64,000 nt of DNA, taken from Chryseobacterium indologenes. Its GTDB lineage: Bacteria; Bacteroidota; Bacteroidia; Flavobacteriales; Weeksellaceae. Location: positions 1,736,001 to 1,800,000 of the forward strand of contig CP065590.1 of NCBI GenBank assembly GCA_016025055.1, in the 5' to 3' direction. The notes beneath the pieces were generated by a model. That model had not been told where the DNA came from. It searched no databases and saw only the letters and a list, made by a program, of their open reading frames with translations. A program made the position numbers and the translations under genes. Positions 24,701 to 35,000 of this stretch are shown here, in pieces (the stretch's first letter is position 1; every line of letters begins with the position of its first letter).

Positions 24701-26436
24701 ATGCGAATGACTAAGAAAAAGCATATCATTGATTTTCCTAAAGGGCGAGGGAGATATTGGTATTTATTCTGGATTGGTAAAATAAAATATGATAAACAGA
24801 GAAAGGTTGATTTGTATTTTTATAATAAACTGATGCCTGATGAATCCTGGTACAACAATATTGATTATAATAATTGGGTGGTAAAACAAGTTCCAGTATC
24901 ATTCTTATCGGAATATGGAATAGGATCATTATACGATGTTGAAGAAGAAAAATTACTTCCTACATCTCAAGATAATAGTTATAATTTTACTATACCTGAT
25001 TCTTATTATATGACTCAAAATAAATTTCCACTGATTGGGAATGAATATTTTATTAAGAATTCTAGCCAAATAATTGATAATAGTTTTAAATATCTAAAAG
25101 TATTTGGTAAAAATAAATTTAAAAAAAGTAGATGTATTCTTATTTCTCCTTATACTATTTTGCAGTATCTATTTTTTTATAATGACAAGTTAATAAATAA
25201 GGCTTTTTCAGGAGAGTTATTATCTGGATTCAATACGGATAATATAAAAACCTATTCTGGACTGGGTGATGATCTAGGAAAAAGATAGGGGAGCTTCACT
25301 ACGACGCATCTAAATTAACAAAGCAAGAAGCTATTATATTAGCCCCCTTTTTTTTCATTAAAGACGGAAAAGGAACTAAATTTTTATGGAGTATTTATTC
25401 TCATGTACAGGAATCATTTTTCAACAATTTAAAAGAAAAAGTTTCGGTATATCTAAATCTCTCATGGGAATTTAAAAAATATAACCTTGGTGTAATTGGT
25501 AAAGAAATGTATGCATTAGATTCTGAAGGTAAAAAGGTTGATTATTTGTTAGCTTACCGGATTACAAATTTTACATTTCTAGATGAGCAGCCATATACTG
25601 TAGATGAAATACGATTATTTCCTTTCAACGCTAAAAACTCTACTAAGGACAGAGAGAATCATGATCCAATAGATGTTACACGACCTTCTCTTTCAGAAAC
25701 GGAAGGGTTGTCATTAAACTTGACAAAAGATACAGCAAATAATAATCCTGCAGGAGAGGTTACCAATGATAAAATACGAAATCCTTTTTATATTCCTGTA
25801 AACATCATAAAAAGAGAAAAACAAAAAGAGGCCTATAATGTAGATTTGCAAAAAGGAGATAATGAAAATAAGGATGTAATTAGAGAGATTGAAAATTTAT
25901 TAGAATTTTCTGATACAGTAAAGGAAAATGTTAAAAATTCAATTATTACTATTGGTAACTTTGAATACTTTAAAGAGGTAATTAGGATTCTTAGGGAAAA
26001 TTACTTAAATGAGTCACCTAATTTTGATGTAAAAGAATTTTCAAAAAATGAAATTCCTTTACCATTTCAATTTGTTGAGATTAGTCATCTAAATAAATAT
26101 ATATACTTTGTTGAATTTGGGAATGGAATTATTGGTGTGTTTAATAAGGAGTTATTTCTCAGGATATCTGTAGAAAACTTATTTTTATTAGGTTCTGAAT
26201 TTAATGATTATGAAAATGAGATAAAAGAAACATCGAAGATATTATGGTCATATATTAGAAATCATTATTCAAGAGATTATATTGCCAAGGGAATAGTGAT
26301 TCAACTTGGAGCTAAACATGACCGTCCAAGGAAAGATGAAGGAAGTATTACAAGTAGGGAAGAATTGATTACAAAAGCTGCTTCAAGAACGGCTAAAAAA
26401 CTTTACGAGACTAGGATAGTTAGTAATATTCTCTAA
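24701..26436 (+). CDS. Large transposon-associated protein, TnsE-like candidate, frameshifted
   Basis: Two frames join at A5 25279-25283: the first ends TYSGLGDDLGK, the second resumes KIGELHYDASKLTKQEAIIL without a start and runs to 26436, giving 578 residues with one base restored. Features: YWYLFWIGKIKYDKQRKVDL at the start, SRCILISPYTILQYLFFYND near 150, an acidic linker, then PLPFQFVEISHLNKYIYFVE and a C-terminal helical tail (SREELITKAASRTAKKLYET). Length, a beta-rich C-terminal domain ending in helices, and position directly beside tniQ are like Tn7 TnsE, but orientation is opposite (convergent, 17-base overlap) and sequence similarity is weak to my eye. It could instead be an unrelated defence protein. 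Confidence 0.4.
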
Positions 26437-27403
26437 AATTTCTGTAAAACCAAAAAGGAAGACTTTCATTATCTTTAGCGAAATCAGAGTATCTTAAAGA
26501 ATATTTCTTGCAAAAAGGGATAAATCTTTCGGGAATGTTATTTAGTAAAAAATATATTAGCGGTATTACCTTTCTGCGAAATTGAATTGATGTCTCTAAA
26601 CTTTTGCAGTAAAACTCTTCATCAATTAAATTAAATTCTATCATAAAAGCATTTCTAACCCTAGTCCATTTGTATGAATTGGTTTTAGATTTTCCCAAGA
26701 TAATGAGTAATAGTTGAATATACAAAAATGAGTATTGGGTGTGTAAGCAATATCCATTGCTTATACATTCATTCATATACTTTTGGTAATCATAAATTAA
26801 AGAGTCTACAGCCACTACTTCAAACTCTGTTCTTAGGTCAAAATTACAAAGCCAACATAAGTAAATAGGAATATTTTTATGATTGGTTTTATCCCCTATA
26901 TCAAGTCTCTGGAATATAATTGGAGAATTGCAGTTGGGACAGTGATCAATCAGGTGACACTTGCACTCTGTACAGACTAAGGATGTGAGTAAACGCCAGC
27001 TTTTTTTATAGTAATATTTTTTTCTTAAGCATTTTGGACAAGCTAATAATCCATAATTTTTTCTTTTTCTATGATATATTCCAAGACTAGTGATTCCACG
27101 TGTATGTGATACTACTAGTGGAGTGTTAAAAACAATATCTTTGTATGAAATAAGATGTAAATTTAAAATATCATCTTTTGAAAGAGGTGTTATTTTTGTT
27201 AACTGGTCAATTACTGTTCTATAAATAAATTTATCTACGTCCCTATTCCAAAATGCTGTCTCTTTAAAATAAAATTTTGTAAACGAGAATGGTTTTATTT
27301 TATGAGATTGAGATAACCTAAATATCCAACTAGATAGCAATTCATCTTTTTCAGGAGGAATATACCCCGGTAATACTTTCGAATTAATAATTAAATAACT
27401 CAT
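26420..27403 (-). CDS. tniQ: TniQ/TnsD-family target-site selector
   Basis: A 327-residue protein from ATG 27403 (MSYLIINSKVLPGYIPPEKD); the start at 27445 would overlap tnsC. The N-terminal TniQ domain shows LLSSWIFRLSQSHKIKPFSF. Zinc-finger clusters follow at about residues 120-190: LLACPKCLRKKYYYKK, CTECKCHLIDHCPNC, YLCWLCNFDL. The C-terminal 100 residues are short compared with Tn7 TnsD (about 500 residues). By analogy it binds the attachment site, here presumably comM, and recruits TnsC. It starts eight bases after the tnsC stop. Confidence 0.88.
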   Translation of the reverse strand: MSYLIINSKVLPGYIPPEKDELLSSWIFRLSQSHKIKPFSFTKFYFKETAFWNRDVDKFIYRTVIDQLTKITPLSKDDILNLHLISYKDIVFNTPLVVSHTRGITSLGIYHRKRKNYGLLACPKCLRKKYYYKKSWRLLTSLVCTECKCHLIDHCPNCNSPIIFQRLDIGDKTNHKNIPIYLCWLCNFDLRTEFEVVAVDSLIYDYQKYMNECISNGYCLHTQYSFLYIQLLLIILGKSKTNSYKWTRVRNAFMIEFNLIDEEFYCKSLETSIQFRRKVIPLIYFLLNNIPERFIPFCKKYSLRYSDFAKDNESLPFWFYRNFREYY

Positions 27404-27410
27404 CTGAATA

Positions 27411-28299
27411 TCATTTTTTTCTTTCACTAGGAGGTGTATAATCAATATTTTCGAGGATATTTTTATTTATTTTTTCAATTCCAGTTTCAATTGCTAGAAT
27501 CGTAGAAAGTTCCAGTATTTTAGAAATTTCCCCCAATAAACCTTCACTTTTTGAAAGAATTAAACTACATAAAGAGTTTTCAATTAAATGTGATGGGTTC
27601 TTCAATGGAAGTATTCTTTCAAAACTAGCAAGTAGCCTTAAGTACTCTTCGTCATTATTCCATTTAGGAAGTACTTTTGGCTCAAATCTATTAGCTAATT
27701 GTGGATCAGTTTGAATTGCGTTGAATGCTTCTCGAGTGCCTGAACATACTAAAGCTATTTGTAACTCATTAGAAATATATTTGAGAACATTCAAAAACAA
27801 TCTTTGTTTTGAAATTGTTCCAGCTAATAAATGTTGAATTTCATCTATAATTAAAATTTTTACATTTAATTTCTTTAGTAAATGAATAGTCCTTTGTTGG
27901 CGCATTTCTATTTTTTTCACTAGATTTATATGGAGCATATAAATTTTCAAGTATGATATTATAAAACCTCTTTTCATCTGGTTCAGGTGGTGCTTGAACC
28001 ATTAATGCGGGTAAGATAAGTTCTTGTGTTTCTTCTATGATAAAAGATGGGTTGGTTGCGGTAAATTTATTAAGAAGAGCTGTTTTGCCATTGTTGGAAT
28101 CCCCAATTAATAAAAGATTTGGCATTCTTAGATTGGTTGGGTAATCTCTTAAATCCTCGAGTTTTTTATGAATTTTCTTTGCTTGAGTGTAACCAATCCA
28201 TTTTGGTTTTTTAACAGATTTTATACGCTCATCATCAGTCAATGTATTGACCAGTTCTTTAGTCTTATTGTGTAAATGCATCATCGTCAATTTCTTCAA
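27411..28299 (-). CDS. tnsC: TnsC AAA+ transposition ATPase, frameshifted at A7
   Basis: Reconstructed as 295 residues. The first frame holds the Walker A LLLIGDSNNGKTALLNKF and PALMVQAPPEPDEKRFYNII. At the seven-A run (27911-27917) the frame changes by one extra base, after LYAPYKSSE, and resumes IEMRQQRTIHLLKKLNVKIL with Walker B IDEIQHLLAG and sensor-type VCSGTREAF. TniB-sized, shorter than Tn7 TnsC. It couples target choice by TniQ to the TnsAB transposase. The frame break, if real, would inactivate transposition; its place in a homopolymer makes a read error likely. Confidence 0.88.
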
Positions 28300-30122
28300 A
28301 TGGTTTAATTGTTAGATTGGTAATTTCTTCTATATAATTATCCTCAAATGATTTTAATGGATTGTGAAGATTTTCATTTCTTTTGTCTGAAAGCCGTGAA
28401 AATCTTTTTAATTTTTTAGTTTCACGAATTGCCATAAGTTCGATGTTTTCCATTTCTTTATATGCTTCAAAGATGGAATTTTCATTTATAGAGATATTTT
28501 GTTTTGATAATTTTGTTACAACTTCATTAAATTCCCAAATTGATATAGGAGGTTTCGATGTATCGCGATAAGGTATTTCAAAATAATCATTAATATTTGG
28601 ATCGTAGAAATAAATGATACTGATGTCTCGAGGATCTCGTTTAAATATAAATTTTTGTTTTTTACTATATTTTGTTAAATCTTCTCTTGAATGGATGTAC
28701 TTCCTAAGTATATCGCTGTAATAAGTAATATGGTCAATTAGTACTCCATATTCTTGTATTGTTCTTTCGAAAAATGGCATAAAATCTAGTCTTACCCTTC
28801 TTTCGTTGATAAGCTTTGGCGGTAAACCAGTTCCCAAAGTTCCATTTTCACCGAATATTCCTTTTTAAATTTTTCAAGTGGTGACATGTTAATACTGGAA
28901 TGTATTTTTTTGTGATATACATTGACAATATATGTAATTAGCCACTTTTCAAGTTCGTTAATAGTGAGGGAAGCTTTAGCTTGAGAATCATAATTTTCTC
29001 GGTCCGAAACTTTAGAAAAAGTAGAGCCTGATAGATTATGAACTTCCTTAGAAATAGTACCAAACAGTCTCTCAATATTTCCTCCCCAATGAGGTGTTGC
29101 TACTGGTCTATGTTCAATGTTAATTCCATAGTTATAACACGCAAGTTTTAGCATACTTCCTCTAAATTCTTTTGCATTATCCAGATGAATGGTTGCCATC
29201 GTCCCCCAGCATGGCCAATCGCCCTTTATCCCATGTTTTTCAAGTAATAAATCTTTGCTTAATATAGAATTTGCAATACAAAGACCGGTGCCCATTTCAC
29301 CTGGTGGATCAAAAGATAGATTAAAACCAACTACCATTCTACTATATACATCAATTGCGAGGGTTAAATAGGGCCTCATAAATGGTTTACGATATAATTC
29401 ATCTACTAAAAAAATATCTAAGCAGGTATGATCTATCTGGACTACAGATAATGGAAAATTTGCTCCTGGAAAATTTCCTTTGATAGGTTCAAATTTATCT
29501 CTAGAGCTTTTACTTCCATATCTAGCCTTTAAAACTTCTTCTTCAGATAAACTTTTTATTCTATTTCGAACTGTATTTTCATGCGGAGGAGTCATGTCTA
29601 ACTCTTTACATTTCATCTTTATTGACCGAATAACTTTTGAAATAGATTTTTTTGATGGAGTTAAATAAATTTCACCTATAGAATCGTTAATAATTTTATC
29701 AACATCTTTATTGAGCCTGCTTTTGTTTTTCCCCCTGTTTTTTTCTTTCCCGCTAGTGCAGTAACTGATCCATTTTTATTGAAAATATTTATCCATCGAT
29801 AAATAGTAGAAAAATGGACATTATTTTGTTTTGCTATTTCTTTTATTTGAGGGGTTTTCAGATTATTATCTACAATGTTTTTTACAATATCATATCGAAA
29901 GCTTGCAATTTTCCATTCGCTATCTGTTAATATTTCTAAAGGTTGTAGATTTTCTTCCTCATCCTTAATAAATGGAGTTATTTCTTTTCTTTCGACAGTA
30001 TAAATTATATTTGATGTTAACATCTGAAGACTAATAAGATTAACATCAACGATTTTTACGATAATTGCAGGATTACCTTTATATTTAACTTTAACTCCGG
30101 GAGCAAAATTTAATCGAGACAT
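28265..30122 (-). CDS. tnsB: TnsB DDE transposase, two apparent frameshifts
   Basis: Three frames combine into 619 residues. The first (from MSRLNFAPGVKVKYKG) has an N-terminal DNA-binding helix-turn-helix (KEIAKQNNVHFSTIYRW). It shifts by -1 between the T7 and C5 runs at 29731-29744. The second holds the RNase-H-like core: FPLSVVQIDHTCLDIFLVD, ATIHLDNAKEFRG and HWGGNIERLFG supply the Asp, Asp, Glu triad. A second -1 shift near 28850-28853 follows KEYS, and the third continues GENGTLGTGLPPKLINERR through the beta-barrel to a C-terminal tail that should contact TnsC. It overlaps tnsA by 13 bases and tnsC by 35. Confidence 0.9.
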
Positions 30123-30889
30123 ATAATAGAATTTAAAGTTAACTTTTTGGTTAGGTCTATTTTAATAAAATTATTAGATACCATATACCAAATTAAGAAA
30201 ATTAATTCAGCTTGTTTATCGTAATCTTTTGCAGATTGAACAACTAAGTCAGAAACTGTACATTTTTTTAGTTCTTTGAGCTTTGTTCTAAGCAATACTA
30301 AGTCTTCATTTAGGATAGGAAACGCTGTTCTATCCTTGTTGATATTTTGAAAATAGTTCTTATATCTGTGTAAAAATTTATAGTTGTATAACTCTATCTC
30401 TCGATGTTCTCTAATATGAATTTCATTGGTTACTTTGAAAATTAAATTATTTCTTTGACAATATTCTTTTGCAGCTTTGAATTTTTGTTCTAGTTCGTTT
30501 TTTTTAGCTTTCAAAGTACTAGTATATTTAATTTCTACTAGTTCAGTTGGACTGCCATCAAAATGCTCAACAATAAAATCAGGAATATAAGTCCTTTGTT
30601 TTTTGTTATCATCAAAATATGTAATTTTCAAAGGTTGTTCTAAATAGTGTTTCACATTTTGATCATATTCTAACAGGAAAATATAGTCTCGTTCAAGTGA
30701 TGATTCAAATTGTATTGGATTTTTGAGCTGGTCGATATTTATGATACCTGAAAGTGATGAGCTTTTTGTACCAATTTCACGAACTCGTTTGACAAAATTC
30801 GCATTCTCTTTTGTTATATTTTGGCCTGAATTTATACCATATAGAGTTTTTTTCTCAGGCTGTTTTGTAATTTGTTCCTGTAATTTCAT
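30110..30889 (-). CDS. tnsA: TnsA endonuclease
   Basis: A complete 259-residue restriction-endonuclease-fold protein that cuts the 5' ends of the transposon so that the element moves without forming a cointegrate. The catalytic set is visible: FESSLERDYIFLLEYD (Glu), RTYIPDFIVEHFDG (Asp) and TELVEIKYTSTLKAKK (Glu-x-Lys). The C-terminal part, which binds TnsB/TnsC, is IREHREIELYNYKFLHRYKN onward. The ATG lies only 32 bases from the right end, and two end repeats sit directly upstream and across the start, so transposase binding should repress transcription. Operon order tnsA-B-C-tniQ. Confidence 0.92.
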   Translation of the reverse strand: MKLQEQITKQPEKKTLYGINSGQNITKENANFVKRVREIGTKSSSLSGIINIDQLKNPIQFESSLERDYIFLLEYDQNVKHYLEQPLKITYFDDNKKQRTYIPDFIVEHFDGSPTELVEIKYTSTLKAKKNELEQKFKAAKEYCQRNNLIFKVTNEIHIREHREIELYNYKFLHRYKNYFQNINKDRTAFPILNEDLVLLRTKLKELKKCTVSDLVVQSAKDYDKQAELIFLIWYMVSNNFIKIDLTKKLTLNSIICLD

Positions 30890-30921
30890 AATATTAGTAC
30901 TATTTAGTATTGTAATTTACA
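30866..30921. repeat. Right transposon end with TGTAATTT repeats
   Basis: TGTAATTT occurs at 30866-30873, 30879-30886 and 30911-30918, the last ending in the terminal TTTACA. They are spaced 13 and 32 bases and overlap the tnsA start. They do not match the TGCAAA repeats of the left end, so the two ends look different. Their role as TnsB sites is inferred. Confidence 0.45.
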
Positions 30922-31598
30922 GGAGGTAGCTATCCGCAGCCGGGAGAAATCTCACTGGCTCATAACGGGGTCCTGTTTTTGGATGAAATGCCCGAATTTA
31001 AACGGACAGTGCTCGAAGTTATGAGACAACCTTTGGAAGATCGTGAGGTCACTATTTCCAGAGCAAGATTTACCGTGAATTATCCTGCAAGTTTTATGTT
31101 GGTTGCCTCCATGAATCCCAGCCCCAGCGGCTTTTTTCCAGATGATCCTAATAATACCTCATCTGCTTATGAAATGCAAAGGTATATGAATAAGCTTTCG
31201 GGGCCGCTCCTGGATAGAATTGATATTCATATTGAAGTACAAAAGGTCGAATTTGAACAATTATCCGAAAAAGAAAAGGGGAAAAGAGCGAGGATATCAG
31301 GAAACGGGTCCTTAAAGCGCGGGATATTCAGAATGATCGATATAAGAACCTGAACATAAGCAGCAATGCTCAAATAGGGCCTAAAGAAATTGAAGCTTTT
31401 TGTGCATTGGACGAAACTTCTTTCAGCCTTATAAAACTGGCTATGGAAAAGCTCAATCTCTCCGCAAGAGCCTATGACAGGATTTTAAAAGTTGCCAGAA
31501 CCATTGCTGATCTGGAAGGAAGCGAAGAAATCCTGTCTTACCATATTTCTGAAGCCATACAGTACAGAAGCCTGGACAGGGAATTCTGGAACGGATAA
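30922..31598 (+). pseudogene. comM: comM (yifB) 3' part, with a further frameshift
   Basis: The continuation of comM, entering in frame as [20 protein letters not shown], with Walker [14 protein letters not shown], then [33 protein letters not shown] and the C-terminal Mg-chelatase-like domain ALDETSFSLIKLAMEKLNLS, SARAYDRILKVARTIADLEG. At the G4 run 31278-31281 the frame breaks: after EQLSEKEKG it should read [20 protein letters not shown]. One added base restores it. The gene is already split by the transposon, so extra decay is possible, but homopolymer error is equally likely. Confidence 0.93.
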
Positions 31599-32056
31599 TC
31601 CGTGCTATGTATAGAGGGATCGGGAATATTTTTTACAAATTAATGAATCAATGTTTATACATACATGAGGGTGTATAAGTGAATGATGATGTTGAAGATT
31701 TGTTATTTAAACTAATTTTATTCAAATATTAATAATTCTGATATTTTAAAATATTAATCGTGTTTTGTGGTATATGATTGTAATTATGTAACATATGATT
31801 TGGATTATTATGTTAAATTTAATTATCTAATCAATAAACATATTCCATTATGAAAAATAATTCGTCAAAATATTAAGAGGTCCACATTAGATGGGCGAAA
31901 TTGCATTTTTATTGTAAGGAAATAATGCTTTTCGAAGGTAATAACAAGTATTTCCAATGGTAATTTTTGACAATCTATGCAGGTCAGACAGGAAATATAT
32001 TCATTCCTGTATTTCTGCAAAGTTCATAAACCTTTAGCCAAATCACTTTATCACAT
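31599..32056. other. Intergenic region upstream of NRPS-like gene
   Basis: About 460 AT-rich bases. No gene, terminator hairpin or repeat is convincing. It must hold the promoter of the A-T-R gene. The stretch ACACAACAACACACACACAA directly around 32057 encodes the repetitive start of that protein. Confidence 0.5.
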
Positions 32057-35000
32057 ATGTTACACACAACAACACACACACAAGAGAATGTATTGCTATC
32101 CTCAGATGGCAGAGAAAATTTATTACAGAACGTTAACAACACCAATTGGGAATATCCCAGGCATGAAACATTGGAATCTCTTTTCCGAAAAACCGCAGAG
32201 CTGTACCCTGATCACACGGCTGTTGTATATCGGGAACAGAAGATAAGTTATAAAGAACTGGATCAAAGAAGCAATCAGGTTGCCAACGCATTGCTGGCTA
32301 AAGGAATCAGAGAAGGAATGTACGTTCCTGTCTGTCTGGATAGGTCTTTAGAATGGGTAGTCGCTATTCTCGGGATTATCAAAACAGGAGCTGCGTATGT
32401 CCCTATAGATCCCGCATATCCCGTGAAAAGAGTAGAGTATATCCTTTCAGACACCTCTGCCAGAGTACTAATTACTACTCACAATCTGGAAAAATATTTG
32501 TCTGAGATCGGAGAGACTGAAATACTTAATTTTGATCATATTTCTGATCTGGACGGACTGTCTACGGAGGATCCAGACATGAAGATTATGGCAGATGATA
32601 TAGCATATACAATCTATACCTCCGGATCTACAGGAAAACCAAAAGGAGTAATGGTTAGTCATAATGCGATTCAACATCTTGTAACATGGCATAATTACTA
32701 TTTTCATGTCGATGCTGCCTCACATCTTTCTCTGGTAGCGGGGCTTGCATTTGATATTTCAGTTTGGGAAATCTGGTCTGCGCTTACTTCAGGGGCGACT
32801 CTTCACATTGCTGACAATGAGGAAAGAACAGATGCTTCGGCATTAGTGAAATACTATCTTCAGCATGGTATAACCCACGGCTTTGTTCCCACTGTGCTGG
32901 CACCGTCAGTTATTAATGATTCTAAAAATTATGACAACCTGGCACTCAAATATTTATTTACGGCAGGAGAAAAGCTTAAACCTGTACTCACCACAGGTTT
33001 AACCTATGAGCTTGTCGATTATTACGGACCTACAGAATGTACTGTATATGCAACTTTTAAAAAAGTAAAAGATGTAGACGGAAAATATGTTTCATCGATT
33101 GGAAAGCCTATCGCCAATGCCCGTGCATATATTCTGAATGATCATATGGAACAGGTTGCAGTAGGTGCTGTAGGAGAATTATATATCAGTGGTGATCTTT
33201 TAGCTAAAGGGTATCTCAATAATGAAGAACTTACAGCAGCAAAATTTATAACAAGTCCATTCAATGGGACTGAAAGATTATATCGTACCGGGGATCTTGC
33301 AAGATGGCTGCCGGATGGCGATATTGAATTTTTAGGAAGAATAGATAATCAGGTGAAAATCAGGGGTTTCAGGGTTGAGTTGGGAGAGATAGAGCGCACA
33401 CTTATCCGGCAGGAAGGAGTACAGGAGGCTATCGTTATTACAAAAGACACAGCGGGACATCATAAATATCTGGTTGCTTTTGTTGTTTCTAAATCAGGTC
33501 CTGCGAATGATGTTGCCACAATCAGAAGTGTACTTAAAGAAGAACTGCCGGGTTATATGATTCCTGCTCAGATTATTTTTATAGATCATATTCCGCTAAC
33601 TCCGAATGGAAAAACAGATACAGAATTTTTAAAAAATCTGGCCGACCAGGAAGCAAGAGAATTGATTTCATTTGAACCGCCTACTAACGAGACCGAGAGA
33701 ATTATAGCAGATATCTGGTCTTCAGAACTCGAACGTCCTGTTATTAATATTACAGATAACTTCTTCGAAATCGGCGGAAATTCTCTTATGGTTGCTGTAG
33801 TTGCAGTAGCATTGGAAAGAAAGCTTGATGTAAAAGTTTACCTAAGGGATCTGTATCAGTTTCCGGTACTGAAAGAGCTTTCAGAAACTTTGATAGCAAG
33901 ATCTGAAGAAAAGAGAGATGCTATTCCTGTAGAAGATATAGAGCCCTATGTAGCTTTACAAAAAGATGTATACCTTGCTCCGGGAACAGTATTCGCAGGA
34001 GGTTTTGATGCTGAAAAACTGGAAAATCCAACAACAATATTTTTAACAGGAGCTACGGGATTTATAGGAATCCATCTTTTACAGGAGCTTTTGGATACTA
34101 CCGATGCAGATATTCATTGTCTGGTAAGGGCTCAGGATGATTTTCATGCGATGGAAAAGATTGACCGCTGTTTCAAACAATTTCATATTTCGACAAAGTC
34201 TGAACAAAGACCAAGGATCATACCGGTGATAGGAGATTTGGCATTGCCGTCACTTGGCCTTTCTGACCAGACCTTTAAAATGCTGGCCGAAAAAGCAGAT
34301 ATAATTTATCATTCCGGAAGTTCAGTGAATTTTATAGAGCCTTATTCTTATATGAAAGCTCCGAATGTGGAAGGTTTGAGGGAAATTATCAAACTGGCAG
34401 GAGCCGAAAGAACCAAATGTCTTGCCTTGTTGTCCACCATATCCGTATACAGCTGGGGACATATATTTACCGGTAAAAAAATAATGTTGGAATCCGATGA
34501 TATTGCTCAAAACCTTATGTCTGTAAGTAAAGATATTGGATATGTAAGGAGCAAATGGGTCATGGAAGCTATCGCAGATTTAGCCGCAAAAGAAGGGTTG
34601 CCTTTAATAACATATCGCCTCGGGTATGCAATGTGCCACAGTAAAACAGGAGCCAGTGCTCCTTACCAGTGGTGGTCGGGATTGGTGAAGAATTGTGTGG
34701 AATTTAAATCGTATCCCGCATTGACAGAATTAAGAGAAGGTCTCATCACAGTAGACTACATGACCCGATCAATTGCGTATATTACTAAAAATAAAGACGC
34801 TATCGGAAAGAAATTTAATCTGATTGCCAGCCCGGAAACCAATCTCACGTTAGAAGATTTCTTTGGCCTGATTAAAAAGTACTATCCGTTTACGTTGAAT
34901 AGTTTGCCCTATAAAGAGTGGAGAAAACAATGGGAAGACAACAGTAAAAACCGACTGTATCCATTGACAAGTCTTTTCAAAGATAATATGCATGAGGGAT

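Larger units (their letters stand above)
14718..30921. mobile_element. Tn7-like transposon inserted in comM
   Basis: The element begins TGTCAATT and ends AATTTACA (terminal TGT...ACA, eight-base imperfect inverted repeat). The flanking five bases are GGATG (14713-14717) and GGAGG (30922-30926), a Tn7-type 5-bp duplication with one mismatch; joining the flanks gives the uninterrupted ComM sequence [11 protein letters not shown]. The right end carries tnsA-tnsB-tnsC-tniQ. Between tniQ and the left end lie cargo genes: nucleotide/DNA-modification-like cassette, two toxin-antitoxin loci, MazG-like enzyme, HNH protein, serine recombinase. comM is a known attachment site for Tn6022/AbaR-type elements in Acinetobacter; use of the same gene by a TnsA-bearing element in Bacteroidota is the notable point. 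No CRISPR array or cas gene is present. Confidence 0.9.

Noticed and set aside
24701..25288. Two separate genes at 24701-25288 and 25507-26436
   Set aside because: The downstream frame is open for 70 codons before its first ATG and continues the upstream protein in style; a single A/G tract indel explains the break.
14716..30921. A 3-bp (GGA) duplication with the element starting at TGTG (14716)
   Set aside because: Starting at TGTCAATT (14718) gives a longer match to the right end (TGT[C/A]AATT) and a 5-bp duplication GGATG/GGAGG with one mismatch, which fits Tn7-type insertion better.
14718..30921. CRISPR-associated transposon (CAST)
   Set aside because: tniQ and tnsC are present, but there is no cas gene and no CRISPR-like repeat array anywhere in the element.
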